Assembly: GCA_039105265.1 (NCBI GenBank)
Contig: JAPFFF010000002.1
Span: 4,960,001 to 5,024,000 of the forward strand
Reading direction: 5' to 3'
Length of the DNA stretch: 64,000 nt
Source of the DNA: Tritrichomonas musculus
Lineage: Eukaryota; Parabasalia; Tritrichomonadida; Tritrichomonadidae
The translations under genes and the position numbers were made by a program. The notes below the pieces were generated by a model, which saw nothing but the letters and a program-made list of their open reading frames with translations, was not told the DNA's origin and did not search any database. Positions 37,364 through 47,819 of this stretch are shown here, one piece after another. Positions within the stretch are counted from its first letter, which is position 1. The number at the start of each line of letters is the position of its first letter.

Positions 37364-40190
37364 ATACAGCAAGTGTTTTATCATCTATTATTGCAGTGAT
37401 AACCCCCACAGTCATACGTTTAATCTTTGATGTTATTGCAGTTTCACCACTGAGAATCTTCAATTTATTGTCTTCATTATCAATAAATACTTCATCTCCA
37501 ATACCATAACAAGATGAATCATCAACTTTTACAAGATAATCACCATGGGAACTGAAGGTAATACAATTATTTTTTTGGTCAATTCTAACACAAATACCAA
37601 CATATTCTTTCCATGAACCAGTAGTTTTGACACTGCAAATACAATCTGTTGTATCATTCACAGTTGAAGATATCCACGTATCACCATCATGTTTATAAAC
37701 CTTACCAGTCATATATACTGGAGCTCCAATAACGAAATCATTTATTGAATTTACAGATGATTCAATCGGTGAGTAATGTGTGATTGTATTTGAACCGTTT
37801 GATGTTATCTTGCCAGAAACATGTAAATTTGAATCAATTGTTGTATTTCTTGCAGTACCAAACATGCTAAATGATTGAAATCTATGACCATCAACATATA
37901 TAAATACTTCACCAGTATCAGCAGTTTTTGAAGACCTATACATAAAGACAGTATTATAAGTATCATTATATCCAAATCTAAATAAAGTAAGTGTATTTGA
38001 ATCAATAGAACTAAAGAAACTTGCAATATTACTTTCGGTAGTATTAATTGTTAATGAACCATCATTATTTTTTGCTACATATTTTCCATCACATTCTGAT
38101 TCCGTCAAATATTTATCAGTTTCGGTTTTGTACAAATCAGTGGTTATTTCTACTTTATCTTTATTAATCGCTATTATTTTTGAACTATTCAAGAATAACG
38201 ATAATTTTGGAATATTATTTTTTAATTCATATAATATTTCACTTTTATTTGCTAAATCTAATCCAAAATTTATAAGCGCTTGTTTTGCTGAACTTGATGA
38301 ATAAATATCAAATATATTTAAGTCAGAACCTTTTATCATAACTCGTCCAGCAACTACTAACTGGTCTCTTATTGTTGTTTTATATTTTTGAGATTTATAT
38401 GTGCAGTTTATCATATCGGCATCTTTATATTGTATCATAAATTCTTCAGTATAAGGCGCATATCTTAATGTGACATAACTATTTTCGTTACATAATCTTA
38501 TATCTGGATAATATGGATTATTCACTATTAGCGATGGAGAATTATTTGTAAAAGTAGTAGATATCGATAATGAACCATCATCATTTTTCTCTACATAGCC
38601 TGATAAGTCGACAGGTTCTGGAATCTCACTTTTTACTTGGTCAATAGCACGGGTTAAATCACTTTTGAGAGCATATTTATCTTGGAGAAATGCAAGATTA
38701 ACAACACAGTTTTTGTTTGTTTCATCAAAATCTTCATTTGCAATATAACAACTTATTACATTGATTCTATGTTGGTTATCAAAATCATAAACAACTCCAC
38801 AACTTGAACTCATTTCTAATGTTAATGCTATATTTTGAACGCCATTATTTAAAACATAATCATTATTATTAATACTTGATATAGTGAATATTCCTTGATA
38901 TTTAATACTTTCATCAGTCTTATCATATCCATCAAATAACATTCCATATTGTTTCCATTTTTCAAAATATTGACTTGCATTAGTATAAAGAACCGAAAGA
39001 GTATTAATACTATTACCTTCATCATAAGTTAATTCTAATTCTTGATTGAAAGTAATTGTTTTATCAATTATTTCTGGAATATCAGATTTTAATGCATAAG
39101 TGTTTGACACATATCTAGCCGAATAAGCGTTTTTGTCTGTTGGTTCGACAGTTTTGGTTATTGAACATGATAATATTTCAGGTATTTCACCAGTTCCTGG
39201 ATTGATTAATTCATGGGAGTTATACAGATACCAAAGACTAGAATCACTTCCTTCCATACGCAGTATCTGAGATGGTAGATTATCATCATCTTCATTGTAC
39301 GAATAGTCTGCGTGAACATAATGGGCCGTATAGTAACTGTCTGATGATACAATATCCAACCCATATTGCTCAATCAGTATATGATATGGGTCGTAATCCA
39401 AATCAAGAATTGTATTATTGGCGATTTTGAATTGAATAGTTGTTTGTCCCTCAATAATCTCTGGGATTTCGCTTTTCACTTGCTCAATAATCTTTGGGAG
39501 GTCTTCTTTTGAAACATATTCTCTGGCACAAGAATCCAAAGCTGCTTGAAGACCTTCATTAGCTGCCATACTTGTTAAACACATTGATGCTTGAGCTGAT
39601 AATGGGTTAACATCATCAGCCATCAATTTCTGAAACATTTCGTCTGATAATTGATCTCTTATGTTCAATTGCAACTCACTATTTTTGAGAACTGTGGGTA
39701 TCTCTGACAAGTCTTCTTTTTTTGCGTACAATGTCATATCTGGCAAGTCTTCTGTTTTCGTGTACTCATCAAGATTCGTAAGCTTTGCATATGGTTCCAA
39801 AGCAGTTGTCAAAGCAGATTCATTAACCAAATCTGTAGGTATGTCAGTTGATAATGCAAAGTTGTTAACAACGTAATCACGTAATGTATTAACAGCGTTT
39901 TGACAAGCTAAAGCTTGGGCCTTGCTTTGCAAGTCAATTTCTTCACTACTAGCATACTTTAATAATTCTTTATTGAATTCCTCTGTTTTCAAATAATCGA
40001 ATAAATCAGTTGTTTTCGCATATGGTTTCAATAATTCTTTCAATTCCTCGGTATTCAAGCTTGACCCCAAATTATTTCCGTTATTACACTTACATCCACA
40101 TGAAGTGGCATATTGTTTTATGTATTCTATTATTAATTCATCTATTGTATTTACCCTTTTGATACCACCTGCTTGCTCTATCGTAAACAT
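37353..40190 (-). CDS. fibre-like protein of element C (945 aa)
   Basis: It starts at the ATG at 40190 (MFTIEQAGGIKRVNTIDELI), matching the anchors in B and D; another ATG three codons upstream is possible. Shaft repeats include YAKLTNLDEY, KTEDLPDMTLYAKKEDL and VKSEIPE, then several long beta-rich inserts absent from B. The final 150 residues (ITHYSPIESSVNSINDFVIG, GAPVYMTGKVYKHDGDTW, GIGDEVFIDNEDNKLKIL) are close to B's head domain. An attachment fibre is inferred from this plan. Confidence 0.75.
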   Translation of the reverse strand: MFTIEQAGGIKRVNTIDELIIEYIKQYATSCGCKCNNGNNLGSSLNTEELKELLKPYAKTTDLFDYLKTEEFNKELLKYASSEEIDLQSKAQALACQNAVNTLRDYVVNNFALSTDIPTDLVNESALTTALEPYAKLTNLDEYTKTEDLPDMTLYAKKEDLSEIPTVLKNSELQLNIRDQLSDEMFQKLMADDVNPLSAQASMCLTSMAANEGLQAALDSCAREYVSKEDLPKIIEQVKSEIPEIIEGQTTIQFKIANNTILDLDYDPYHILIEQYGLDIVSSDSYYTAHYVHADYSYNEDDDNLPSQILRMEGSDSSLWYLYNSHELINPGTGEIPEILSCSITKTVEPTDKNAYSARYVSNTYALKSDIPEIIDKTITFNQELELTYDEGNSINTLSVLYTNASQYFEKWKQYGMLFDGYDKTDESIKYQGIFTISSINNNDYVLNNGVQNIALTLEMSSSCGVVYDFDNQHRINVISCYIANEDFDETNKNCVVNLAFLQDKYALKSDLTRAIDQVKSEIPEPVDLSGYVEKNDDGSLSISTTFTNNSPSLIVNNPYYPDIRLCNENSYVTLRYAPYTEEFMIQYKDADMINCTYKSQKYKTTIRDQLVVAGRVMIKGSDLNIFDIYSSSSAKQALINFGLDLANKSEILYELKNNIPKLSLFLNSSKIIAINKDKVEITTDLYKTETDKYLTESECDGKYVAKNNDGSLTINTTESNIASFFSSIDSNTLTLFRFGYNDTYNTVFMYRSSKTADTGEVFIYVDGHRFQSFSMFGTARNTTIDSNLHVSGKITSNGSNTITHYSPIESSVNSINDFVIGAPVYMTGKVYKHDGDTWISSTVNDTTDCICSVKTTGSWKEYVGICVRIDQKNNCITFSSHGDYLVKVDDSSCYGIGDEVFIDNEDNKLKILSGETAITSKIKRMTVGVITAIIDDKTLAVFKY

Positions 40191-40204
40191 TTTGAACATA
40201 ATAA

Positions 40205-42865
40205 ATGACGTCAGATGTGGATGAACAATTAATAATGAATGAGGTGAAAAAGAAAGATTATCAAGATATGCTCATATTCATGTTCCAAAATAGTAAATCA
40301 GAGCAAATAAAAACAATAATACACAATATTATTGAGTATCTCAAGAATCCTCGTAACTATATCAAAGACGTGAAAGAAAAGCTAAAAGATATGCTTGATA
40401 AATATAACGCAAAGCCTAAAGGAAGTAAAAGACAAAAAAATGAATTAGTTAAAATACTTGATTCAAAAGCGAATTACTTTATTGATATATCTGGCTTACT
40501 AAAAGATAAAGCTGCGGGCACTCACAGCCTCCGGGAACAAAGTTCCAGTCAACACAGTTGCCGACAAGCGGAGGAAGAAAAACCTGTTGCCATTCCACAA
40601 ATTGAAGAGGAGGAAGAACCTGACTTGGAAGGCCATTATTTTAGAAACAGAATTAATAAAGACATTGAATCACTTAGTAATTTATTTACACTTGATAGTA
40701 ATCATATTAATGCTTTACACTTATTTTATTGTATTGCTGATGACTCAAAAAGGTATCCGTTATTTAATAAAAAAGATACTACACAGATTCAATTACTTGT
40801 TGTATCATTAACTGAAAACATAGATTCACATAAAAACAACAAGATACCAGATAACATAAATAACCTAATGCAATTTGAGAAACAAAGAAGACAAACCAAT
40901 ATTGAAACAATGAGAAAGTTAGCTGAATCTAATCAAGAAGGTCAGCAATTATTAGATGCTTACAATAAATCTTCTACAATTGATGCTAACCAACTAGAAA
41001 GGTTTGGCTTATTAAATGAAGAGTTTACTGCTAAAAACCTTTATGGTTACTATAATAGGTCTATAAATCCTAAAGATGACTCCGATGTTAGAGTTAGGAA
41101 TATCGCATTACAATTACATGATGCAATAAGAGAAACAAACATATTTGAAGAAACAACTGAACCTAAAAACAAAAAGAAACTCAAACAATTAATAAAGTAC
41201 CTTAATGAAAATGGAGATAGAGAAATATTTTTTAATATGAATAGTGATATAGAAGAGCAAAGTGATATAGAAGAGCAAAGTGAATCTGCGCCACAGGCGA
41301 GTCTTTCAAAGAAAGCCGAACATTTGCAAAGCAAAGTTGTTAAAGACAATTATCATGCAATTGACGTAAATCTAGAAGATGATAGTGAATCTTTATCCGA
41401 CTATAAAACAATGTCGAAGCGTGTTTTTAGCACACCAACCAAAGAATATCTTAGAAGAAACAAACCAATTGAAGCTGAAGATGACCACACCAACTTTTCA
41501 GAACTATTGAACTCAAATATTGAAACAACAAAAGGACCTGAAGTAAATGCTGCTGAATTCTTAAATGAATATATGAAGTCTATCCCAACAGGTAAACGTG
41601 CTGGTAAAACATTTGAAGCATCACAAAAACGTATGAGCGACCTGTACATTTTCGAAAACAAACAAAGTATTGATGTTAGTAAATATCGAGGGGAATTATT
41701 TGATATTCTTATTAATGGTAATTACCGTGTCAAGTTTTCACCTAAATGTGCTACAAGAGATGGAGTAGAAGCTTATTGCAAGAAAAGATTTGATAAAAAT
41801 GGATATCCATTATATCGTTTAGTACCAGCTAGGCATGACACTAAAGACCCTCTCGGTAATCCAATTTGTGATTTAAACGGTGATAGAGTTGAAGATATTG
41901 TTATTGTTGATACCCGTGGTAAGCCTGTTATTATTAATGGATATCGTCTTGTTAAAGCAGACCCTTATAAGAAATTATGGCAAACCGAACGTATTGCTGG
42001 TAAAACAAATGATTCATTCGAAGTATGGCTTAAGAATCTTATGGGAGCTAAACGAACATGGGAATACACTCCAGAACAATGGAATGAAGGTAAGTTTAAA
42101 CCTGAAATTGATAAGAAATTAGAAAAAGTAATAAACTCATATCAATCTGTTGGTTTATCCAAACCCAAAATCAGTACCAAAATTACTGCAAGAGGTTTGT
42201 GGAGTTCTATATTTTCAAAAATATGGCAAACTGTTTTATACAATATATTTACTACTGAAGAATACAAAGATTTGGAACCATTAAAATGTATATTTAGTTA
42301 TTTCAAAGTATGTACAGCCATATTTATTGCACGTTATGAATCTAAAGTGATGAAAGACCATGAACGCAATGATTGGAGTGATTGGGTTAAATATAAGAAA
42401 TTACATCCAAAATCCGTAAATGCTGAATTGGGTGTTATGATTCAAAAAGAATATAATGAAAGCATTAAAGCGACTATGCCAGTTGATGGAGAAATAAATA
42501 GTGATGGTGAAATATCAGGAGTATTACAAGAAATATTGGAGCAAACAAATGACCTCATCTTTAAGACTGGTCTTGGATTCACAGAAGATAAGAAAGACCA
42601 ATATGCACAGTTAGCTCAAGCTATAATTGAAAATAAAGTAAGTACAGCAACAAAGAAGCAATTACAAGACAAATTTGGTGAAAATATTGATGCTTGGATT
42701 GATTCACAAGTTGGTGGAAATTACACCACAATCAAAGGATTATATAAGGCTGCACATAAAGGTGCTGGTGATAAATCATATATTAGGTCGCGAACTGTTG
42801 AAAAGCCAGCTACAGCTGAAATTGTTGAGGAACCTTCTGATGATGATGACGAAGATGAACCATAA
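40205..42865 (+). CDS. conserved large Polinton protein, family F8 (886 aa)
   Basis: It diverges from the fibre gene with 14 bases between the starts. The N-terminal 200 residues (basic helical start, acidic EEEEEPDLEGHYFRNR region) match the D copy rather than B. The conserved C-terminal half carries INGNYRVKFSPKCATRD, DLNGDRVEDIVIVDTRG, IINGYRLVKADPYKKLW and FEVWLKNLMG. A short duplicated SDIEEQ segment lies near 41250-41283, and a GC-richer hairpin is embedded at 40534-40546. The function is unknown. Confidence 0.7.
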   Translation: MTSDVDEQLIMNEVKKKDYQDMLIFMFQNSKSEQIKTIIHNIIEYLKNPRNYIKDVKEKLKDMLDKYNAKPKGSKRQKNELVKILDSKANYFIDISGLLKDKAAGTHSLREQSSSQHSCRQAEEEKPVAIPQIEEEEEPDLEGHYFRNRINKDIESLSNLFTLDSNHINALHLFYCIADDSKRYPLFNKKDTTQIQLLVVSLTENIDSHKNNKIPDNINNLMQFEKQRRQTNIETMRKLAESNQEGQQLLDAYNKSSTIDANQLERFGLLNEEFTAKNLYGYYNRSINPKDDSDVRVRNIALQLHDAIRETNIFEETTEPKNKKKLKQLIKYLNENGDREIFFNMNSDIEEQSDIEEQSESAPQASLSKKAEHLQSKVVKDNYHAIDVNLEDDSESLSDYKTMSKRVFSTPTKEYLRRNKPIEAEDDHTNFSELLNSNIETTKGPEVNAAEFLNEYMKSIPTGKRAGKTFEASQKRMSDLYIFENKQSIDVSKYRGELFDILINGNYRVKFSPKCATRDGVEAYCKKRFDKNGYPLYRLVPARHDTKDPLGNPICDLNGDRVEDIVIVDTRGKPVIINGYRLVKADPYKKLWQTERIAGKTNDSFEVWLKNLMGAKRTWEYTPEQWNEGKFKPEIDKKLEKVINSYQSVGLSKPKISTKITARGLWSSIFSKIWQTVLYNIFTTEEYKDLEPLKCIFSYFKVCTAIFIARYESKVMKDHERNDWSDWVKYKKLHPKSVNAELGVMIQKEYNESIKATMPVDGEINSDGEISGVLQEILEQTNDLIFKTGLGFTEDKKDQYAQLAQAIIENKVSTATKKQLQDKFGENIDAWIDSQVGGNYTTIKGLYKAAHKGAGDKSYIRSRTVEKPATAEIVEEPSDDDDEDEP

Positions 42866-42897
42866 AAAAATTACTACCTACTTTATATCCTTGCTAA

Positions 42898-43893
42898 TTA
42901 TTTTTTTGAACCTGGTAATTTGAATGTTGTTGTATGCGTCTTATTTGTTCCTGGATTTACCTGTGACTGCATAGTAGGCCCAAGCTTCGCTTGCGACAAG
43001 AAATCATTTTTAGCTTCTGTTGGACTTACAACCTTTTGATTCTTAGATGTATCACGAGCTATACTAGATTTTTCAGGTTCTTGGTAAAAATATTTGAATT
43101 CAGTTATTGGTGATGGTAATACCTTCTTTGGGCGTATTTCATCGGGTATATCAAGTTTTTCATTATTATATTCAATATTTACTTTTGGGTCATATCCACT
43201 AAATAAGGAAGGCTCCCTAGGATGTGAATTATTTGTATTTACCTTTAAGATAGGGCTTGTGATATTTGATTTGAATACATTGAATACTGGAAAATGGTAT
43301 TTCCAATCCTGAAATTCATATTTGAAACCTTTAATATCAGCATCTTCATTTTTATTTCGCAATCGAACTTTCTGCCATTGGCTCATGAATGTTTCTTTTT
43401 CGAAACAGAGAAAGATAATTATTGGTACTGGCTTAACTGTGCAATCAACGTCTACGCTCGAAGATAGTTGATAACAGAAATTATTTGTTTCTTTTACATC
43501 ATATCTATAATCATAGTCTCCAATCAATAGTATATATGTTTTATTTAGGTCAGGAAATGATTTTTCAACAAATTGGATATCGGTATTACCAAAATTAGAA
43601 AAAAGGTCCACAGTTATTGTGAATAAACGTAATAGACTAGGATCGTTTGTATTATTTATATTTCTCTCATCTTTGAAATCCACTTTTTTAGGTAAATCCA
43701 ACATTACTTCACTACCATTAATAAGTACAAATAATTCATGGTAATTACTACTTAAATACAATAAGACTCTCCTATTTCTTTCAGAGATATATGAAAACAG
43801 TTGATGGTCCTTATTAATATTGATACAATTTGGATCTTGCAAATTAAGTTCTTGCAGTGCTGTGAATACCGATTTTTGGTTGCTCTTATTCAT
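42898..43893 (-). CDS. hypothetical protein in the variable slot next to F6 (331 aa)
   Basis: The N-terminal 200 residues look folded and strand-rich (LFVLINGSEVMLDLPKKVDF, YILLIGDYDYRYDV, PVPIIIFLCFEKE). The C-terminal third is disordered with KPKKV/PSPITEF-type segments and a final basic stretch (TFKLPGSKK). Its position is equivalent to 16113-17594 in B and 59409-60779 in D. No family was recognised. Confidence 0.55.
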   Translation of the reverse strand: MNKSNQKSVFTALQELNLQDPNCININKDHQLFSYISERNRRVLLYLSSNYHELFVLINGSEVMLDLPKKVDFKDERNINNTNDPSLLRLFTITVDLFSNFGNTDIQFVEKSFPDLNKTYILLIGDYDYRYDVKETNNFCYQLSSSVDVDCTVKPVPIIIFLCFEKETFMSQWQKVRLRNKNEDADIKGFKYEFQDWKYHFPVFNVFKSNITSPILKVNTNNSHPREPSLFSGYDPKVNIEYNNEKLDIPDEIRPKKVLPSPITEFKYFYQEPEKSSIARDTSKNQKVVSPTEAKNDFLSQAKLGPTMQSQVNPGTNKTHTTTFKLPGSKK

Positions 43894-43950
43894 TTTTCCT
43901 TCGAAAAAAGCTATAGCTTAACAAGAACTCTGTTCTCGAAAAGCTGGCAC

Positions 43951-44343
43951 TTAATAAATAAGAAGGCAGCTCATGATAAATGCTGATGGTATGATTGAAT
44001 TGCCATACAAATCGGTAAACCATATCTTGTAATCTCTCTTATTGCTACTGAAGAATTCGTATTTTCGATATTTGGTTTGACGCTTATTAGCTAACATAAT
44101 GAATGAATCACAATAGGCATCTAATTGAACTATATCTGAATGCACCATTAAATCACCAACTAAAAAGTCTTTTACAATTGCACCAACATATTGAATTACA
44201 ATATATTTCTTGTTTCTGCTTGATACAAATTCAAGTGGCAACGTAAATTCTGTTGATTGAGTGTGGAAATAACGTTTTGTTATGGGCTGTTTTACATTGC
44301 TTGTTGCAACATTCTTGATATTATTCATAAGCATTTTTTTCAT
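43951..44343 (-). CDS. conserved protein F6, possible penton-like minor capsid (130 aa)
   Basis: The conserved part (YFHTQSTEFTLPLEF, NKKYIVIQYVGAIV, GDLMVHSDIV, IMLANKRQTKYRKYE, IWFTDLYGNSI) is collinear with the B and D copies; this one has about 20 extra N-terminal residues, with alternative ATGs at 44343 and 44331. It follows the integrase stop by five bases. The structural role is inferred. Confidence 0.7.
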   Translation of the reverse strand: MKKMLMNNIKNVATSNVKQPITKRYFHTQSTEFTLPLEFVSSRNKKYIVIQYVGAIVKDFLVGDLMVHSDIVQLDAYCDSFIMLANKRQTKYRKYEFFSSNKRDYKIWFTDLYGNSIIPSAFIMSCLLIY

Positions 44344-44348
44344 AGAAA

Positions 44349-45704
44349 CTAAATGTTAAAATACTTAATGTAATCTTCATTTAAGTCTCCAAATGAATTA
44401 CATATGAATTTCGTATATATAATAGGTACTTCAATAATAGCTTTTTCAGCATCAGTCATACGTTTCCTACCTTTACTATGCTTTTCTTGTGGTTCATCTT
44501 TTTTAACAGTCTGATATGGTTTTAATAACTTGCAGATTACATTTCCATTACGATACTCTAGAAACTCAGCAATTTCATTAAATACTCTTCTACGCTTCTC
44601 ATGCTTTTTTTGCGTTTTGCTTTTATCGAGATGAACTAATATAATATTACCTCTATTATAAGATAACAACCCCTTAAAACGTTGTTTATCATTGATTTCC
44701 CGCAATTTCATTTGCATTTTCCTGATATATCTCCACTCCAAATCAGTATCGTTTTGCATTTGAGCTGGGGTATAATATATGTACTTCGTTGGTTTTACAA
44801 GATTCTTGTCATAAAAATCTGATGGGTCATAATCAAAATTCTTAAATCGAAGAGAACTATGAGGGGTGTTATTATAGTAATCAACCATTTGTCTCATCAA
44901 ATTATAATCACTTAATCTTCGCTCATCTAACCCAAAAGCATTTCTCAGAGTTCTTATAACAGAATCAACATTTTTGTGAGCTAACGCATATGGAGAATCA
45001 TTAATAATGAATCTTATAGGATAGAAATCAGTGATTGAATCTATTGTATTTTCCCAAAACTGGATGTCTTCAAATTGTAAATTGAGTAGCCTTTGGAAAC
45101 GAGGTTTATAATAGTCGCTTTTTTTAAGCAGTTTTTTAAGAGTTTCCAGTTTGTGGTTCACAAGTATTTTACTTAATATTTTATCAAACTCTTTTATCCT
45201 TGCTTCTTTAATTACAGCTTTCAAGTCAAATATCAAAGTAGTTTCTCCTGTTGAAAACCAAATGACGACACTATTATCTTTCATCTCTTTTAATCCAGGT
45301 TCTCCATCACATTTGATAGTTTTGAATAGAAATTGTGGATATCTTATTATAATTCGTTCAAGGGAAAACCATATATTTCCTTTATCCTTTACAGGTTCAA
45401 CGATTAGGTATCTTGTATTTGTATTGATGAGAACCAAATATATTTTATTTTCTTTTGTCAAATCTCTAGTATAGTATTTGCTAAACATCAAATCTGCTTC
45501 CCAACAACCTGGTTCATTAGAGAAATTTGGTTTTGATAATTCTTTACATGATTTCAACTTGAAGTCAGGAATAAATGGTTCTGTTTTGATATCACTTTTA
45601 AAGAAAGGTTGTATGTAATTATCAATGTATTTATACTTGGATTTGAAAGGATAATTGAGTAAGGAGTTGTATTCTTTATCGTAGATTCTTACTGATTTAG
45701 TCAT
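44349..45704 (-). CDS. Polinton integrase (rve core) of element C
   Basis: 451 residues. Core motifs: GCWEADLMFSK, IKCDGE, HKNVDSVIRTLRNAFGL, YYNNTPHSSLR, YYTPAQMQND and the C-terminal RRVFNEIAEFLEYRNGNV. The segment between the second and third acidic residues is longer than in B. All recognisable core blocks are present. It would catalyse end joining to the target. Confidence 0.88.
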   Translation of the reverse strand: MTKSVRIYDKEYNSLLNYPFKSKYKYIDNYIQPFFKSDIKTEPFIPDFKLKSCKELSKPNFSNEPGCWEADLMFSKYYTRDLTKENKIYLVLINTNTRYLIVEPVKDKGNIWFSLERIIIRYPQFLFKTIKCDGEPGLKEMKDNSVVIWFSTGETTLIFDLKAVIKEARIKEFDKILSKILVNHKLETLKKLLKKSDYYKPRFQRLLNLQFEDIQFWENTIDSITDFYPIRFIINDSPYALAHKNVDSVIRTLRNAFGLDERRLSDYNLMRQMVDYYNNTPHSSLRFKNFDYDPSDFYDKNLVKPTKYIYYTPAQMQNDTDLEWRYIRKMQMKLREINDKQRFKGLLSYNRGNIILVHLDKSKTQKKHEKRRRVFNEIAEFLEYRNGNVICKLLKPYQTVKKDEPQEKHSKGRKRMTDAEKAIIEVPIIYTKFICNSFGDLNEDYIKYFNI

Positions 45705-45839
45705 TTTCTAATGAAAAAGTCTTGTTTTACAACAAAAATGTGCAAAAAAATGGGCTCAAATCACTCGCTATGCGAGGGCCAACAAAGTTGTCATCTAAAG
45801 GTGAACGGGTGAATTTTCACCTTTGAACTCACCTCCCAT

Positions 45840-46859
45840 TTATTTTCTATTTACATACATGGTTCTATGTACATTTGATATAGTGAACAACCCTGTTTCT
45901 TCAATTTTTCTTTTCAATTCATCGAATGTTAAATTGATTCTGAAAGAAGATTTATACTTTGATTGGACATCTTTTAACAGGAATCTATCTATCGAAGGGT
46001 AATTTTTGAGTAAGAAATCTTTCATATCATATCTGTTTTCATCAGGCATTTCTATGTATTGTTTCTCAATTTCTTGCTGCTCTCTTTGCTCTTCTCTCAT
46101 CCTCTCTATTTGAAATAGACTGTAATTGTATTTTCGTCTTGCTGCATCACATTTTGAGCATGATTTATTGGTTTGTGCATTATTATTGGCAATCATACCG
46201 TTAAGTCGTATGATATTTTCAGAGGCTTCTTTGACACTACATTTATCAATAAATCCAAACGAAAAGTCATCGGGGTCATCACATAGCAATGCATCTGTTG
46301 GATAAACGTTATATGGTTGTCCAAATTTATCTTTCCTAATGATACTTAGGGCGGTCATGAGAGCGAAAGAGATGAACGATTGATAGTGGAGGTACTCGTC
46401 CGACTTGTATATATCGACTATATTACTGTATATTTTATCACACTTTTCGTTCATTGAATTGTGATTACAGTGATATCCAATCATATCATAGTTTACCTTC
46501 CGAATGAATTTTTTGATTTCTGCTGAATCGGTTTTCAATTCTTCGATTTGTTCAAAAATGGGTACGTCTGGCTTTGTCTGTGTGATGTCATTTAGTTTTG
46601 GCAGGGAATGAAATATTGTAAAAATATCACGTATGAGATTTGTATTTGTTTCAACATTTAGCTTGTATTTGATGGGGTCGTAATTATCATTCAGCAAATC
46701 ATTTTTCAATTCCATCTTCTTTTCCTCAAAGCTCATAGAATAGAATTCAGACACTTCTTTTGAAAAACTACATTTAGTAAAATTGTCTTGGGCAAGAGTC
46801 ATTGCAGTAATGCTGGTTTGACTCTGTGGGTGATTTGTTGTTGCTGGAGCGAGGGACAT
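45840..46859 (-). CDS. hypothetical 339-aa protein, cargo of element C
   Basis: It is present only in C, between integrase and capsid genes. Visible traits: a CSKCDAARRKYNYSL segment with a CxxC pair, a charged helix (ERMREEQREQQEIEKQYIE) and a C-terminal NLTFDELKRKIEETGLF block that could be a small winged-helix-like domain. No family was recognised. Its flanks contain repeated GGTGAA/TTCACC motifs (45797-45835 and 46894-46928). It pairs with the KilA-N gene on the same strand. Confidence 0.55.
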   Translation of the reverse strand: MSLAPATTNHPQSQTSITAMTLAQDNFTKCSFSKEVSEFYSMSFEEKKMELKNDLLNDNYDPIKYKLNVETNTNLIRDIFTIFHSLPKLNDITQTKPDVPIFEQIEELKTDSAEIKKFIRKVNYDMIGYHCNHNSMNEKCDKIYSNIVDIYKSDEYLHYQSFISFALMTALSIIRKDKFGQPYNVYPTDALLCDDPDDFSFGFIDKCSVKEASENIIRLNGMIANNNAQTNKSCSKCDAARRKYNYSLFQIERMREEQREQQEIEKQYIEMPDENRYDMKDFLLKNYPSIDRFLLKDVQSKYKSSFRINLTFDELKRKIEETGLFTISNVHRTMYVNRK

Positions 46860-46976
46860 TTGGTCTAAAAATAAAAAATGATAAAAAAATGAAAAGGTGA
46901 AGATGAAGGTGAAAACTCACCTGTTCACCTACAGACGAAAAAAGATGACAAATCGAACAAAAAAATACTCTAAAGC

Positions 46977-47765
46977 TTATTGGCTCATACTATTAAAGTA
47001 TTCTTCAATTAATGTATGGAGCTTATTGAGATGCTCTATTTTGATATCAACACAGTTACCACTATTGGAAACCTTATAATCATCTGTTCCAAATGATGCT
47101 TTTATGATATTCTTGATGTTTAAATTTGGTGTCATACTAATAGGAAGGTCATCTTTGAAGTAAAATCTTTCGTTTTCATTATTATAATGGTTAACAACTT
47201 TTCTCCAAGTACTCTTATGACGACGACACAAATGAAGCCTAGTGAAACCTTCTTTATTAATATCCTCTTTGTAAATCAAATAACGGTAATCATTCTTGTG
47301 ATTTTCTGGAACTGCACGTGGTTTGAGTTCATCAAGTTGTTGCTGATGTTGTTTGCGTTCACGTTCAAATTGGGAGTCTAAAAGTTTGGCAATATAAATT
47401 GCATATAATGGTGATGCCCACATTGCGATGTGATTGACAAGTAATCGGTGGATATACATTCCTTTTAATTCGTTTGGTAAATTTGGTCGATTTTCATATA
47501 TTTTTTGGTAGGTCGGAATTCCGACCGACCCCTTTTCAGATTCAAATTCTTGTAATAACTCTTTTGTTGATTGATTTTCCAGCCAATGCTTTATTTGTTT
47601 AATAGAGTTGCATGCAGTTATTATGCTTTGAGCTTGGTACAAATCATCTTTGATTGAATGTATGATGCGTAAATGTGTATTATATTGAATAAATTCGTAG
47701 TCATCATTAATTCGTACGACAAAGTCGTGGGACCAATTGGTCCTTTCTACGTTTATTGAAGCCAT
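46977..47765 (-). CDS. KilA-N domain protein (262 aa), cargo of element C
   Basis: Residues 18-130 match the KilA-N plan: DYEFIQYNTHLRI, a central W (HWLENQSTKEL) and GMYIHRLLVNHIAMWASPLY, the family's strongest signature. The C-terminal half (YRYLIYKEDINKEGFTRLHL, SFGTDDYKVSNSGNCVDIK) may be the extra domain often found behind KilA-N in large DNA viruses. KilA-N proteins bind DNA and occur in phages, poxvirus relatives and trichomonads. Two palindromes, GGTCGGAATTCCGACC (47511) and GGACCAATTGGTCC (47730), lie inside the gene. No copy was found in B or in the visible part of D. Confidence 0.8.
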   Translation of the reverse strand: MASINVERTNWSHDFVVRINDDYEFIQYNTHLRIIHSIKDDLYQAQSIITACNSIKQIKHWLENQSTKELLQEFESEKGSVGIPTYQKIYENRPNLPNELKGMYIHRLLVNHIAMWASPLYAIYIAKLLDSQFERERKQHQQQLDELKPRAVPENHKNDYRYLIYKEDINKEGFTRLHLCRRHKSTWRKVVNHYNNENERFYFKDDLPISMTPNLNIKNIIKASFGTDDYKVSNSGNCVDIKIEHLNKLHTLIEEYFNSMSQ

Positions 47766-47819
47766 TTGTTCTGGAGATAAAAAATTATTTTAAAAATAGA
47801 TTTGCAAAAAAATGTGGGG

